Positions 35,893 through 45,348 of a stretch of DNA of 64,000 nt are shown here, in pieces (within the stretch, counting starts at the first letter, position 1; the number at the start of each line of letters is the position of its first letter). The stretch comes from G020354785 sp964521285 (lineage in GTDB: Bacteria > Bacteroidota > Bacteroidia > Bacteroidales > UBA10428). A model generated the notes under the pieces. That model did no database searches. It was given only the letters and a program-made list of their open reading frames with translations, and had not been told where the DNA came from. Location: assembly GCA_964521285.1 (NCBI GenBank), contig CAZFQS010000013.1, forward strand, positions 47,432 to 111,431, read 5' to 3'. A program made the position numbers and the translations under genes.

Positions 35893-38800
35893 TTATAAAC
35901 CTAATTTAATTCCAATAATAAATGATCTGGTGAAAGGTATTTTACCATAATCAACACCCATATAATAAGGATTATTTAAAAACATAAATTCCGGGTTATA
36001 CCCTGAATATTTAGTTATTGTAAGCAGGTTTGTGCCAGTTAAGTACACTTCTAAATTTTTATAATATTTTGAAGTGCCTGGAAGTGTATAACCTACAGTT
36101 AAACGTTTTACTTTAACATATGAACCGCCTTCAATCCAGCGATCAGAAAAAACTGTATTTCCCCTTGGATCACCAAAGGAAACAGCCGGAACATCAGATC
36201 CTGTATTGGAGGTATTCCATCTGCCAGTAATATCTTCAGCCTGGTTATAATAGTTGTCCATTGAATGTGTACGCATAGCCAGATAATTGAAAATATCATT
36301 CCCTATACTGTAATAAAAATCAACATCGACTTTAAATCTGCCTTTTGAAAAGGAAGCATATAAACCTCCGAATAATTTAGGTTCAGGACTTCCTATAATT
36401 ACCTTATCCAAATCATTAATTGTATCATTTCCATCCTGATCAATAAATTTTACATCGCCAGCCTTCATTGACAGTCCGTTTGGTCCGGTAACAGCACTGG
36501 CTTCGGTTTCTGATGTAAACACGCCATCTGTTTCAAAACCATAAAATGAGTAAACAGGTTCACCCACCTGCGAAATCAATTCTGCACCTTCAATGCTGGT
36601 CAGAAAGTAGTCTATATTTCCTGGATTATAAATAAAGTCAAGCCTTGAAATCCTGGATGACCGGCCTGACACATTAAATCCCACATTCCATAAAGCATTT
36701 CCTGTAAGAAAACCATAATCGGCAGATAAACTTATACCCATAGAATTTAAGCTGCCTCCATTGTCATAATATTCATTAAATCCAGCAGCATCTACCAGGG
36801 TTTGCTTGATAATCAGATTATTGACATTAGCATAATAAAGGTTGATACCTGCATGAATGGCCTTATTAAATGCTGAAATGTCTGTTCCAAAATTTATGGT
36901 TGTTTTCTTTTCCAGCTCAAGGTCTTCGTTAGGTATTGATTCACGTACAACTACACCTCTTTCATTATATCTTTTACCTACATAGAATAAATTTGAATAA
37001 GTATAGGCAGAGTGATGCAGGTTTCCGGTAATCCCATATGACAGTCTTATCTTCAGGTCATCAATTTTAGACATGCCCGATGGGATTCTCCAGCCGGCGC
37101 TAACGTATGGAAATAAACTATAACGATTGTTCTTGTTTAAAATTGAATTCCCCTCATAAGAGAGAGCAGCATTAAAATAATACCTGTCCTTAATCCGGTA
37201 GTTGGCTGTGGTGTAATAAGAAATCCAACTCAGTCCGTCAGCACCGCCACTTGTAGAGCGCAAATATTGATGTTCACCTCCACTTCCAACGCTTCTGAAA
37301 TCATCAGTAGCACTGTTCAAATCGTTGGCAATTCCTATTTCATATTGGTTCACGATGATCCTGTTACCAAGCTGTACGATGAGATTGTTTCCGTTTTGAA
37401 AATTATTGGTATAAATCAACTCGTTGTTATTCTGAATCGATCTGTATTCTGTTACTGAAACACCCATCTGGTTTCTTGCCGAATCAATCATCGGCAGCCC
37501 GAAGTCCGGGATAAATATTTTATCCCATGCATTGTTTATATCAATTCCTATAAAGGAGGCAACAGATAGTTTCTTTGAAAGACTATAATTGAATTTAGCG
37601 GATGCCAGCAGCTGAAAATTCCTGCTTTGAGCGTCCAGATTTTTAACAATAACATATGGATTGCTCACATCAAACACACCAACATCTTCCAGAAAATTAT
37701 CGTCTGTTTCTCCGGGAGTTGAACCAGGTTTCATTAATGGTGATTTTAAACTGGCAGCTATAATCGGATTAGTCACCTGGTTATATCCTTGTTCCTGCAG
37801 ATAAGAATCAGCAAGCGCGAGCTTAAAATTGGGATTAAACGAAAATTTATTCGTTATATTGATTTTTCCATTAATTCTTAAATTGAAACGAGACAGGTTT
37901 GTATTATTAATAATTCCGTTATGTATCAGGTAACCTGTTGAAATGTTATAGTTGGCAATATTGTCCCCTCCCTTTAAGAATATATAATATTTCTGAAGTC
38001 TTCCTGTTCTGAATATTTCATCCTGCCAGTTTGTATTGTTATTATATTTTGGATCGCTGTTTCCATTCAACCAGGGAAATAATTCATCAATTTCATTCTG
38101 TGACAATCCTTGAGCAGCAACCTGTTCATTCAGGTATGCTGTAAATTGGCCGGCATCCATGAGGGGTAATTGTTTGGGCGAAGTAACAATGCCCTGATAA
38201 ATATGAACTTTAATGGCTGTACTTGCTTCTTCCTTTTGTTCACTGTTAATATAAATGATACCATTTGATGCCCTTGAACCCAGATAGGACTGAGCATCTT
38301 TTAAAACAGTAACATCCTGGATATCATCGACATCAATTATATCAAAAGGATTCAAGATATATCCATCAATTGATCCTTCCACCGGGTAATGAGTTTCCCT
38401 GATTATGCCATCAATTATAACAGTTGGTTCATTGCTGCCATATACTGAAGATATACCTCCAATATTCATGTAACTTCTGTGCCCGGGTAATCCTGAATGA
38501 CCAATCACATTCATTCCTGCTACTTTACCCTGCAAAATTTCATCAAATGTGACAGCCGGATATTTTTCAAAAGCATTCTTTTTCAGATAATCAATTTCAT
38601 AATCTATGTCTTTGAAAACGTCTTCTCCAAATGGAGTTTCAATCCTGTCATTGCCCGATTTTTGAGAAACCTTGACAAAATACACATCCAATGAATTTCT
38701 GCCATATAAATAGACTTGTTGTGTAGTATATCCTGCCAGCTGAAATGTTAACAAATCATCTGCGCTGTTTACCAATATTTCGTATTGTCCCTGTTCATCA

Positions 38801-38988
38801 GAAACAACGCTAGTATCGGAACCTGAACTCGCAATTAATACCTGTTTCAGGGGTGTTCCTGTAACGGATTCCCTTACAGTTCCGGTTACTTTTACCATTG
38901 CTTCCTGGCCGAAGATATTCTGAAATCCTGTTAGGAAAAGTAATATCAATCCTTTGAGAATAGCAGTTCTTATAACTCTTTGTATCAT
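35893..38988 (-). CDS. SusC/RagA TonB-dependent outer-membrane transporter (promoter-distal cassette)
   Basis: A 1031-residue SusC-family receptor that imports bulky ligands with energy from TonB. A signal peptide occupies about residues 1-27, and a carboxypeptidase-regulatory-like domain about 32-112 (VKVTGTVRESVTGTPLKQVL). The plug domain is near 150-260, with the SusC signature EILQGKVAGMNV and DVTVLKDAQSYLGSRASNG. The rest is the beta-barrel, ending in the aromatic SFIIGIKLGL tail. It starts 47 bases after the FAS1 gene and ends 19 bases before its SusD partner. Only about one third of its length is similar in layout to the second SusC here, so they are not recent copies. Confidence 0.96.
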   Translation of the reverse strand: MIQRVIRTAILKGLILLFLTGFQNIFGQEAMVKVTGTVRESVTGTPLKQVLIASSGSDTSVVSDEQGQYEILVNSADDLLTFQLAGYTTQQVYLYGRNSLDVYFVKVSQKSGNDRIETPFGEDVFKDIDYEIDYLKKNAFEKYPAVTFDEILQGKVAGMNVIGHSGLPGHRSYMNIGGISSVYGSNEPTVIIDGIIRETHYPVEGSIDGYILNPFDIIDVDDIQDVTVLKDAQSYLGSRASNGIIYINSEQKEEASTAIKVHIYQGIVTSPKQLPLMDAGQFTAYLNEQVAAQGLSQNEIDELFPWLNGNSDPKYNNNTNWQDEIFRTGRLQKYYIFLKGGDNIANYNISTGYLIHNGIINNTNLSRFNLRINGKINITNKFSFNPNFKLALADSYLQEQGYNQVTNPIIAASLKSPLMKPGSTPGETDDNFLEDVGVFDVSNPYVIVKNLDAQSRNFQLLASAKFNYSLSKKLSVASFIGIDINNAWDKIFIPDFGLPMIDSARNQMGVSVTEYRSIQNNNELIYTNNFQNGNNLIVQLGNRIIVNQYEIGIANDLNSATDDFRSVGSGGEHQYLRSTSGGADGLSWISYYTTANYRIKDRYYFNAALSYEGNSILNKNNRYSLFPYVSAGWRIPSGMSKIDDLKIRLSYGITGNLHHSAYTYSNLFYVGKRYNERGVVVRESIPNEDLELEKKTTINFGTDISAFNKAIHAGINLYYANVNNLIIKQTLVDAAGFNEYYDNGGSLNSMGISLSADYGFLTGNALWNVGFNVSGRSSRISRLDFIYNPGNIDYFLTSIEGAELISQVGEPVYSFYGFETDGVFTSETEASAVTGPNGLSMKAGDVKFIDQDGNDTINDLDKVIIGSPEPKLFGGLYASFSKGRFKVDVDFYYSIGNDIFNYLAMRTHSMDNYYNQAEDITGRWNTSNTGSDVPAVSFGDPRGNTVFSDRWIEGGSYVKVKRLTVGYTLPGTSKYYKNLEVYLTGTNLLTITKYSGYNPEFMFLNNPYYMGVDYGKIPFTRSFIIGIKLGL

Positions 38989-39035
38989 TTTCGGGCTTTT
39001 TATTTTACAAACATTCTAATTAAATTCAGCTACAT

Positions 39036-40565
39036 TTATGGAATGGGTTCAAACCTAAGAAATACCCAGAATAAAATACCAGGATTCAGTGATTTCAGTT
39101 CGAAGGCATGTTCTTTGGTCTCTGTCCATTCAATTTCCTGGATTACATCTCTCTCAACATTGTTATATCCGGGTTCAGTAAGGTCAATGAACCCTTCGGT
39201 CTTAATGCCATCAATATAAACAACCACGTCGGCACGGTTATTACCTGATCTGAAACCTCCGACAATCTTATACTTACCTCTGCGTATTTTAGGAATGGTA
39301 ATCTCAAGCCACCATGAATCTTCGCTCATACAAATGGCATCCCAGTCATTAGCAAGTATACCCGGTTTATAATAATACTGCATATAATCACCTTCCCATT
39401 TTATTTTGGCAAATTGATTTTGCCCGTCTGTAAAATTTCTGATTTCCGACCGGTAACAGTCAAGATTTTTTATATCAGGAAAATCTGTCATTTGGAAAGT
39501 GTATTTATATGTAACAGGCTCAATATCAGAAAGTATAGTGTTTATCTGATGTATTGTCCCGTTTTTAGCAGGAATATTCGAGTAAGAGATATTAAAAGTT
39601 GTAAATTCTTCTGTAACAGGATCGATATTGATTTTGTAATCCGTTCTAATCTCGAAATTTAACTGATTCTCCCTTGAAAGTGTATAATAAGTTCCCGTTG
39701 TAAAGCTGGAAATATAATAAGTACCCTCAAGACAATGATAATCCATATATGTAAACAATCCATTATCAACACTGGTTCTCGGACCATTACCATCATCAAA
39801 CCTGGCAACAAGGTCATCAAACGAGTAGATTCCTTCTTTGGAATAAACTGAATCCGGAACTGCAAGAATGGTATACCTTGTTCTTGCATCCAGTCTTCCA
39901 TAAGGAATAGAGATAATTTTTAAGGTGTCTTTTATTCCGGTTGCCTCAAGTCCCTGTGTGAATATCGAATACCCCGGATCATTCTTAAGAGGTTCAAAAA
40001 TATCCCAGACAACAACATCTATAACCCTGTCGATCTCATGGATGACTCCGTTATTAACATTAATATCCCTGTTTGTTATAACAGACTCTTTATTGACAAT
40101 GATATCTGCTTCCCGGAATTCAGTTACAAGATAGTCGCCAATTGCATTGGGATATGGCAGACTGCCCAGACTGATCTCCGGGCTCATTATCTCTCCTGCC
40201 ACAATATGATTATAAACCAGATCTTTTAAATCATCAGTAGGAATTTGCCCGAGTGAATCAATACCATTTTCCTGATAATAATTAAACATGGCGCTATCAG
40301 TGGGAAGAAATAGTGTATAGGGCCCCCTTGTTTTAAACAGATGCTGGAGGTTTACCTTTATAACAGCTTTCAGAAATTCAGAGTATTTGTCCTGATGGGC
40401 CTCCATATAGGTCGTAATCTGCAATTCTATATCCTTAACAGGCAAGGTGTCAGGGGTATCTTCACACCTGGTCATAAGCATGATTGCAATGATTATGAAA
40501 AAATACAGGGTGCTTAATTTTTCTGCTTTATAATATTTACTTTTCATCTTCTGATTTTTAATCAT
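39036..40565 (-). CDS. FAS1 (fasciclin) domain lipoprotein with C-terminal beta-sandwich
   Basis: A 509-residue lipoprotein with a hydrophobic leader ending LMTRC. A first FAS1 domain covers about residues 50-180 (TLFLPTDSAMFNYYQENGID, then NNGVIHEIDRVI). A second covers about 185-355 (YTILAVPDSVYS, then NGTIHQINTIL). The last 150 residues form a different, Trp-rich region (WWLEITIPKIRRGKYKIVGG) that looks like a galactose-binding-type beta-sandwich. FAS1 domains usually mediate adhesion or ligand binding. It starts 2 bases after the upstream SusD stop and precedes the next SusC, so it is probably a surface partner of that transporter. Confidence 0.88.
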   Translation of the reverse strand: MIKNQKMKSKYYKAEKLSTLYFFIIIAIMLMTRCEDTPDTLPVKDIELQITTYMEAHQDKYSEFLKAVIKVNLQHLFKTRGPYTLFLPTDSAMFNYYQENGIDSLGQIPTDDLKDLVYNHIVAGEIMSPEISLGSLPYPNAIGDYLVTEFREADIIVNKESVITNRDINVNNGVIHEIDRVIDVVVWDIFEPLKNDPGYSIFTQGLEATGIKDTLKIISIPYGRLDARTRYTILAVPDSVYSKEGIYSFDDLVARFDDGNGPRTSVDNGLFTYMDYHCLEGTYYISSFTTGTYYTLSRENQLNFEIRTDYKINIDPVTEEFTTFNISYSNIPAKNGTIHQINTILSDIEPVTYKYTFQMTDFPDIKNLDCYRSEIRNFTDGQNQFAKIKWEGDYMQYYYKPGILANDWDAICMSEDSWWLEITIPKIRRGKYKIVGGFRSGNNRADVVVYIDGIKTEGFIDLTEPGYNNVERDVIQEIEWTETKEHAFELKSLNPGILFWVFLRFEPIP

Positions 40566-40567
40566 GA

Positions 40568-42025
40568 TTACCTGTCATAAAATGGGTTTTGCACAAGCGC
40601 TTTATTTACATCCATATCTATTTGAGGGATTGGAAGGTAATAAAACATTGTATCTTTTATTCTGGCTTTAAGTCTTTCCAAATCATTAGGATTTGAAAAC
40701 TTACTTAATATGATACTGGTTATCTTATTCTTATCGGCATATTTATCTTTTTTGGTAAACCTTAATACATCAAACCACCTTTTACCTTCCATTGCAAATT
40801 CTTTAGCACGTTCGTTAAGTAATGATTCCCTGTATTGAAAAATTGACTCGGTTAATTCGACAGAACCTACTCCAGCCCTGTTAACAATTTCGTTAAGCTG
40901 CTGGTATGCTTCCTTCAATTTACCGGTCTCTGCCAAACATTCTGATTTCATTAAGAGTATATCGGAATATCGATAATATAGAAAATTTGCGTCTCTTTCA
41001 GAGTTATCTCTGTTAATAAAACTTGTAATGGATTTCTTGAGATATTTATACCATGGATTTCCTGCACAGAGTCTGATGTCTTCCCTATCAAACATGGTTA
41101 AAGCAATATTGGTTGGATAGACAGCTCCTATTCCTGATAGAGGTAAAAATTTCTCATACATGGGATTCTCCTCAAAATCATAACCGTCATTATATTGTAT
41201 TTCAAAAATACTTTCCTGACTATTGCCGGGATAATATAATGAGAACCAGTTTTCTTCGGAAAGAAGCGAATAGAAACCGGAACCAATTATTTTTTCACAA
41301 TATTCAAGGCATTGATCATATTGTTCAAGCCATAAATAAATGTCAGCCAAGAGTGTCTGGATTGAATATAAATTAGCCCTGCCTCTAAAAACCACCGGAT
41401 AATTTAAATTTTGCATGTCATATGCAATTGTTTCTGCATATTTTAAATCATTGATTAAGAAGTCCAGCACCTCGTATTCTGTATTTTTTGGTACATAAAA
41501 GTTGACAGTATCAGAAGTTGAAGCCTTAAGTATAAGCGGAACATCCTTCCAGACACGAACAAGATAAAAGTAGCACAATGCACGGATAAAGATAGCTTCA
41601 GCATCATATGACAATTTTAACTGTTCAGTGAATTGGTAATCCTTCTCCAGCACATCACCGGAATATTCCATCAGTGTATTGGCGAGGTTAATTGCAAAAT
41701 AATATTCACTCCATTTCACGGCTCCATTTGTTGGTGAAATATCACTTCTGGCAATTCTTGCATAATCGGCAAAATCGGTTCCTGTTATAAAAATCATGTC
41801 TGCCCTTAGCTCTCCCCAGATTAATGATTCAAGAGATGTTTCCCTGAAGGCATCGTACATTGCGGCCAAAACAGCGTCAACATCATCTTTTGTCTGCCAG
41901 AATTCTTGTCTAATCAAATCATTTTCAGGTTCAAGATCAAGCCATTTGTCGCATGAAACCAAAACTAGCAACAGTGAAATCACCATCATATTTTTCATAT
42001 ACTTTTTTATTTTATATATTTTCAT
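40568..42025 (-). CDS. SusD/RagB-family lipoprotein (promoter-proximal cassette)
   Basis: A 485-residue SusD-type surface lipoprotein with lipobox LLVLVSC, then DKWLDLEPENDLIRQEFW, the usual SusD start. The C-terminal motif ERAKEFAMEGKRWFDVLRFTKK and the ending VQNPFYDR are typical of the family. It follows its SusC at 54 bases and precedes the FAS1 gene with a 2-base gap, so it is translated from the same message. Comparison with the SusD at 34428 shows only family-level similarity. Binding specificity is not readable. Confidence 0.95.
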   Translation of the reverse strand: MKIYKIKKYMKNMMVISLLLVLVSCDKWLDLEPENDLIRQEFWQTKDDVDAVLAAMYDAFRETSLESLIWGELRADMIFITGTDFADYARIARSDISPTNGAVKWSEYYFAINLANTLMEYSGDVLEKDYQFTEQLKLSYDAEAIFIRALCYFYLVRVWKDVPLILKASTSDTVNFYVPKNTEYEVLDFLINDLKYAETIAYDMQNLNYPVVFRGRANLYSIQTLLADIYLWLEQYDQCLEYCEKIIGSGFYSLLSEENWFSLYYPGNSQESIFEIQYNDGYDFEENPMYEKFLPLSGIGAVYPTNIALTMFDREDIRLCAGNPWYKYLKKSITSFINRDNSERDANFLYYRYSDILLMKSECLAETGKLKEAYQQLNEIVNRAGVGSVELTESIFQYRESLLNERAKEFAMEGKRWFDVLRFTKKDKYADKNKITSIILSKFSNPNDLERLKARIKDTMFYYLPIPQIDMDVNKALVQNPFYDR

Positions 42026-42079
42026 TCGGTTAAAATTTTATGATTAATAAAAATCATATTCGTTTCATATTTCGTTAAT

Positions 42080-45000
42080 TTAGAATGAAATAGTCAATCC
42101 AAAAATTACTTTTTTACTTGGAGGAGTCCTGCTTATATCTTTAGGCAACTGGCTTGGATTATTTGGTTGTGAAACATCAGGGTCCTGTCCTGAATAATTG
42201 GTCCATGTGAAAAGATTGTACATGGTTGCATAAACCTTTATTTCATTAAGATTAATCCTCTCGCATAAAGTTTTTGGAAAATTATAGGTTAATGAAGCAG
42301 TTCTTAACCTCAGGAAAGAACCATCTTCAATAAAACGCCCTGATCCCATCCAGTTAAAACCTGTGTTGTAAAGCGCCCTGGGTACATCTGTCTCATCTCC
42401 CGGATTTCTCCATCTCCAGTTAGTAGCTTTGCTCTGGTTATCAAATTTATACATATTTTCTGTATCCATTTTTGTCTGATTGATTATTTTCTGACCAAGC
42501 TTAAAATAGAAATAACCGTTTACAACGATGCCTTTATATTCGATTCGGGGGCCGAAACCACCCATTAAATCAGGATTCAAATCACCCAGGTAGATCAGGT
42601 CAAGTTCATTAATCACTCCGTCATAATTTTGATCTTTATATTTTGCATCGCCTGGCTGAAACTCATAAGCTGCTGAACCTCCATGGATCATATGTAAAGG
42701 TGTACCGTTGATATCATATATCTGGTTCCCGTTTATGTCAACCGCTACCAGTTCATCATAGTCCTTATACACACCCAGGTATTCATATCCAAAAAAGCCT
42801 CCTATTGGGTTACCCGGGACAATACTGATTCTATAATTCCCATTGTCAAGCATGTCTCCTGTTTCAAACTTATAGTTTTCAGGCATTTTTAAAACCAGAT
42901 TCTCATTAGCCGACAAATTCAAATTGAAGCTGAATTTCCAATTCGTTGTTTCAATAACTCTGACATCAGTCATAACTTCCCATCCCCTGTTTACCATTTC
43001 ACCGGAATTTTGGTCAATTTTTGAATACCCGCTATGGGTTGGTATTTCAAACTCGGGCAGGTAGAGATTTTTTGTGTGCTTGTTATAATAGTCAATTTCA
43101 ATGCTCAAACGGTTGTTAAAGGCTAACAGGGATACGCCCGGGTTCAACTGCTCAACAGTTTCCCATTGTAAGCCCGTAAGTTCAATGCCACTTGGCCTGA
43201 CACCTGCAATCCCGTTGTAGCCGTAACTTGAAGAGGCACTGTACTTATTAAAATAAAGATAATTTTTATCGGGCGCATTTCCGGAAACTCCCCAGCTGCA
43301 CCTAAGCTTAAAATCATTAATAAAATTCAGCGACTGCATAAAATTTTCTTCTGATATTCTCCAGGCTGTTGAAACAGAAGGGAAAAAGCCATACCTGCTA
43401 TCCGGACTAAAACGGGAACTACCCTCACGCAATGTCCCAATGGTAACAATATATTTGTCGAGATATTTATAATGTAACTGCAAAAAACCACTTAAATACC
43501 TGAATGTAGATGAACCGGAACTAAAACTTACCAGTTTCTTATCACCTGTCGGGTCCTGGTCTTGTATGGAAGCAGACCTGCTGGTTTTTACATTGTAATC
43601 TTTATATACACTGTTTTCTGTTAATAGCTGGAATAAAACCGAGAGGTCGTGCCTGGCTCCCAGTTTTGGTGTATAAATAATCCTTTCCTGGGTATAGATA
43701 GAAGTTTTCTTATGATAGTCTTCAATGGCCTGGTTTGTGATATCATCATTATAGTTATAACCAATTGCCTTATAAGGTAAAAACTTTTTGTTTTTCCTGT
43801 CGAACAAATCCAATGTGATGGTACCGTCCAATACCAGACGATCAGTGATAGAATAACGTAAATTAAACAGTGTTCTTGTATTATCCTGGTAACGTTTGTG
43901 AGATGCCAGTTCAGCAAAAGCAACCGGATTGTACATGTCCTTTGAATTACCCTGTAAAGTATTGGCAGGAGTAAAAAAATCACTTAATTCATTATTTGAA
44001 GTATCTCTTTCATAAACTGACATATTTGGCATTTTTTTATAGGCTACAGAGCGTATTCTTTTATCTCTATAATCCCAATCTTCTACATCATAAGTAGCAT
44101 CCTGGTCATACCTGGTAAAAAGCACATCAGTTTTAAACCTGAGTTTGTCGGATATATCATAATCAAGTGCTGTTCTTAACGATAGTTTTTTCAGTCCGGT
44201 TCCAATCGTAGTACCTTCCTCATCGTTATAGCCTGCAGAAAGGTCATACCTGGCTTTATCCCCGCCACCGCGAACAGAAAAGCTATGTTGGTACGTGTAG
44301 GCTGTTTTTGTTATTTCTTTAATCCAATTGGTATTTTGTGAATAATTGTAATAATCCAGCGATCCCACTTCCGGATCTATGGTAGGGTGTGTATAACTGA
44401 TAGCGTTATTATTGAATTGCGCTATTTTAATTAGTTCAACATATTCAGCACCATTAAGCATTGGAATTGGGGCTGGCTCAGTAGATCTTGTCAGCTTGAA
44501 TGTATAATTGAAAACAGGTTCTGATTTACTTCCCCTCTTGGTTTTTATACTTAATATTCCATTGGCGGCTTTTGAACCCCAAACAGCAGTAGAAGCAGCA
44601 TCTTTCAGCACTTCAATTGATTCTATATCTTCAGGAGATACATCAATGAGGTTTCCGAATCTTTCAATATCAGCAGTAGCAAAGTCAAAATCATCTTCAA
44701 TATTGGTGTCATAAGGTATTCCATTAACCAATATGAGCGGATTATTCCTTGCATTGAGGGTGGCTGTTCCTCTGATTCTTATGTTCAGGCCGGCACCCGG
44801 ATCTCCTGATATAGCTGATATATCAACGTTACCAATCCTTCCCATTAACATGTCTTCCACAGTAGTGGTCATTAATTCACCCATTTCTTTCATCTCAAGC
44901 CTGGATACGGCTGTGGCCCTGTCCCGTACAGCAATAATCCCGTCGTTTCCTATTTTTTCTGCTGTTATAACAACTGCTTCAAGCAGGGCTGATGTCTCTT

Positions 45001-45313
45001 CCAGGGTAACATTCAAACGACTCTTTCCATTCAGTTCAAAGATTTGTGAAGCATATCCAAGATATGAAACCTGGACTACTGCATTTGGTGAACTTACCAT
45101 GATACTAAAGTTTCCGTTAAGATCTGTAGTAGTTCCTGAAATAAACCTGCCGTTTTGATCTACTTCAACAACGTTGACACCAACCAATGTCTCGCCAGTG
45201 GCTTTATCTTTAACTTTTCCATTTACTATCACACTGTTATTCTGAGCAGAGCAGAAGTTTCCAGGTGAAAAGAATAATACTAACAAAAACATCGTTATGC
45301 AGTACTTTTTCAT
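42080..45313 (-). CDS. SusC/RagA TonB-dependent outer-membrane transporter (promoter-proximal cassette)
   Basis: A 1077-residue SusC. A signal peptide ends near residue 23 (FCSAQ), followed by a carboxypeptidase-regulatory-like domain (about 29-112, VNGKVKDKATGETLVGVNVV). The plug domain contains VEDMLMGRIGNVDI and IESIEVLKDAASTAVWGSKAANG; the latter is the classic SusC signature. The C-terminal barrel ends in a typical tail (KKVIFGLTISF). It lies 35 bases after the large FAS1 gene and 54 before its SusD. Confidence 0.96.
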   Translation of the reverse strand: MKKYCITMFLLVLFFSPGNFCSAQNNSVIVNGKVKDKATGETLVGVNVVEVDQNGRFISGTTTDLNGNFSIMVSSPNAVVQVSYLGYASQIFELNGKSRLNVTLEETSALLEAVVITAEKIGNDGIIAVRDRATAVSRLEMKEMGELMTTTVEDMLMGRIGNVDISAISGDPGAGLNIRIRGTATLNARNNPLILVNGIPYDTNIEDDFDFATADIERFGNLIDVSPEDIESIEVLKDAASTAVWGSKAANGILSIKTKRGSKSEPVFNYTFKLTRSTEPAPIPMLNGAEYVELIKIAQFNNNAISYTHPTIDPEVGSLDYYNYSQNTNWIKEITKTAYTYQHSFSVRGGGDKARYDLSAGYNDEEGTTIGTGLKKLSLRTALDYDISDKLRFKTDVLFTRYDQDATYDVEDWDYRDKRIRSVAYKKMPNMSVYERDTSNNELSDFFTPANTLQGNSKDMYNPVAFAELASHKRYQDNTRTLFNLRYSITDRLVLDGTITLDLFDRKNKKFLPYKAIGYNYNDDITNQAIEDYHKKTSIYTQERIIYTPKLGARHDLSVLFQLLTENSVYKDYNVKTSRSASIQDQDPTGDKKLVSFSSGSSTFRYLSGFLQLHYKYLDKYIVTIGTLREGSSRFSPDSRYGFFPSVSTAWRISEENFMQSLNFINDFKLRCSWGVSGNAPDKNYLYFNKYSASSSYGYNGIAGVRPSGIELTGLQWETVEQLNPGVSLLAFNNRLSIEIDYYNKHTKNLYLPEFEIPTHSGYSKIDQNSGEMVNRGWEVMTDVRVIETTNWKFSFNLNLSANENLVLKMPENYKFETGDMLDNGNYRISIVPGNPIGGFFGYEYLGVYKDYDELVAVDINGNQIYDINGTPLHMIHGGSAAYEFQPGDAKYKDQNYDGVINELDLIYLGDLNPDLMGGFGPRIEYKGIVVNGYFYFKLGQKIINQTKMDTENMYKFDNQSKATNWRWRNPGDETDVPRALYNTGFNWMGSGRFIEDGSFLRLRTASLTYNFPKTLCERINLNEIKVYATMYNLFTWTNYSGQDPDVSQPNNPSQLPKDISRTPPSKKVIFGLTISF

Positions 45314-45348
45314 TCTTAGTCTTATTAGTAAGTTATTGATTAAAATGC

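Noticed and set aside
38980..39219. Plus-strand ORF of 79 codons between SusC and FAS1 genes
   Set aside because: It overlaps the ends of two secure minus-strand genes and has no coding signs of its own.
43621..43983. Minus-strand ORF of 120 codons
   Set aside because: Out-of-frame reading within the SusC gene at 42080; composition is typical of a shadow frame.
44733..45158. Plus-strand ORF of 141 codons
   Set aside because: Opposite the plug domain of SusC, which is certain; no signal or domain in the antisense product.
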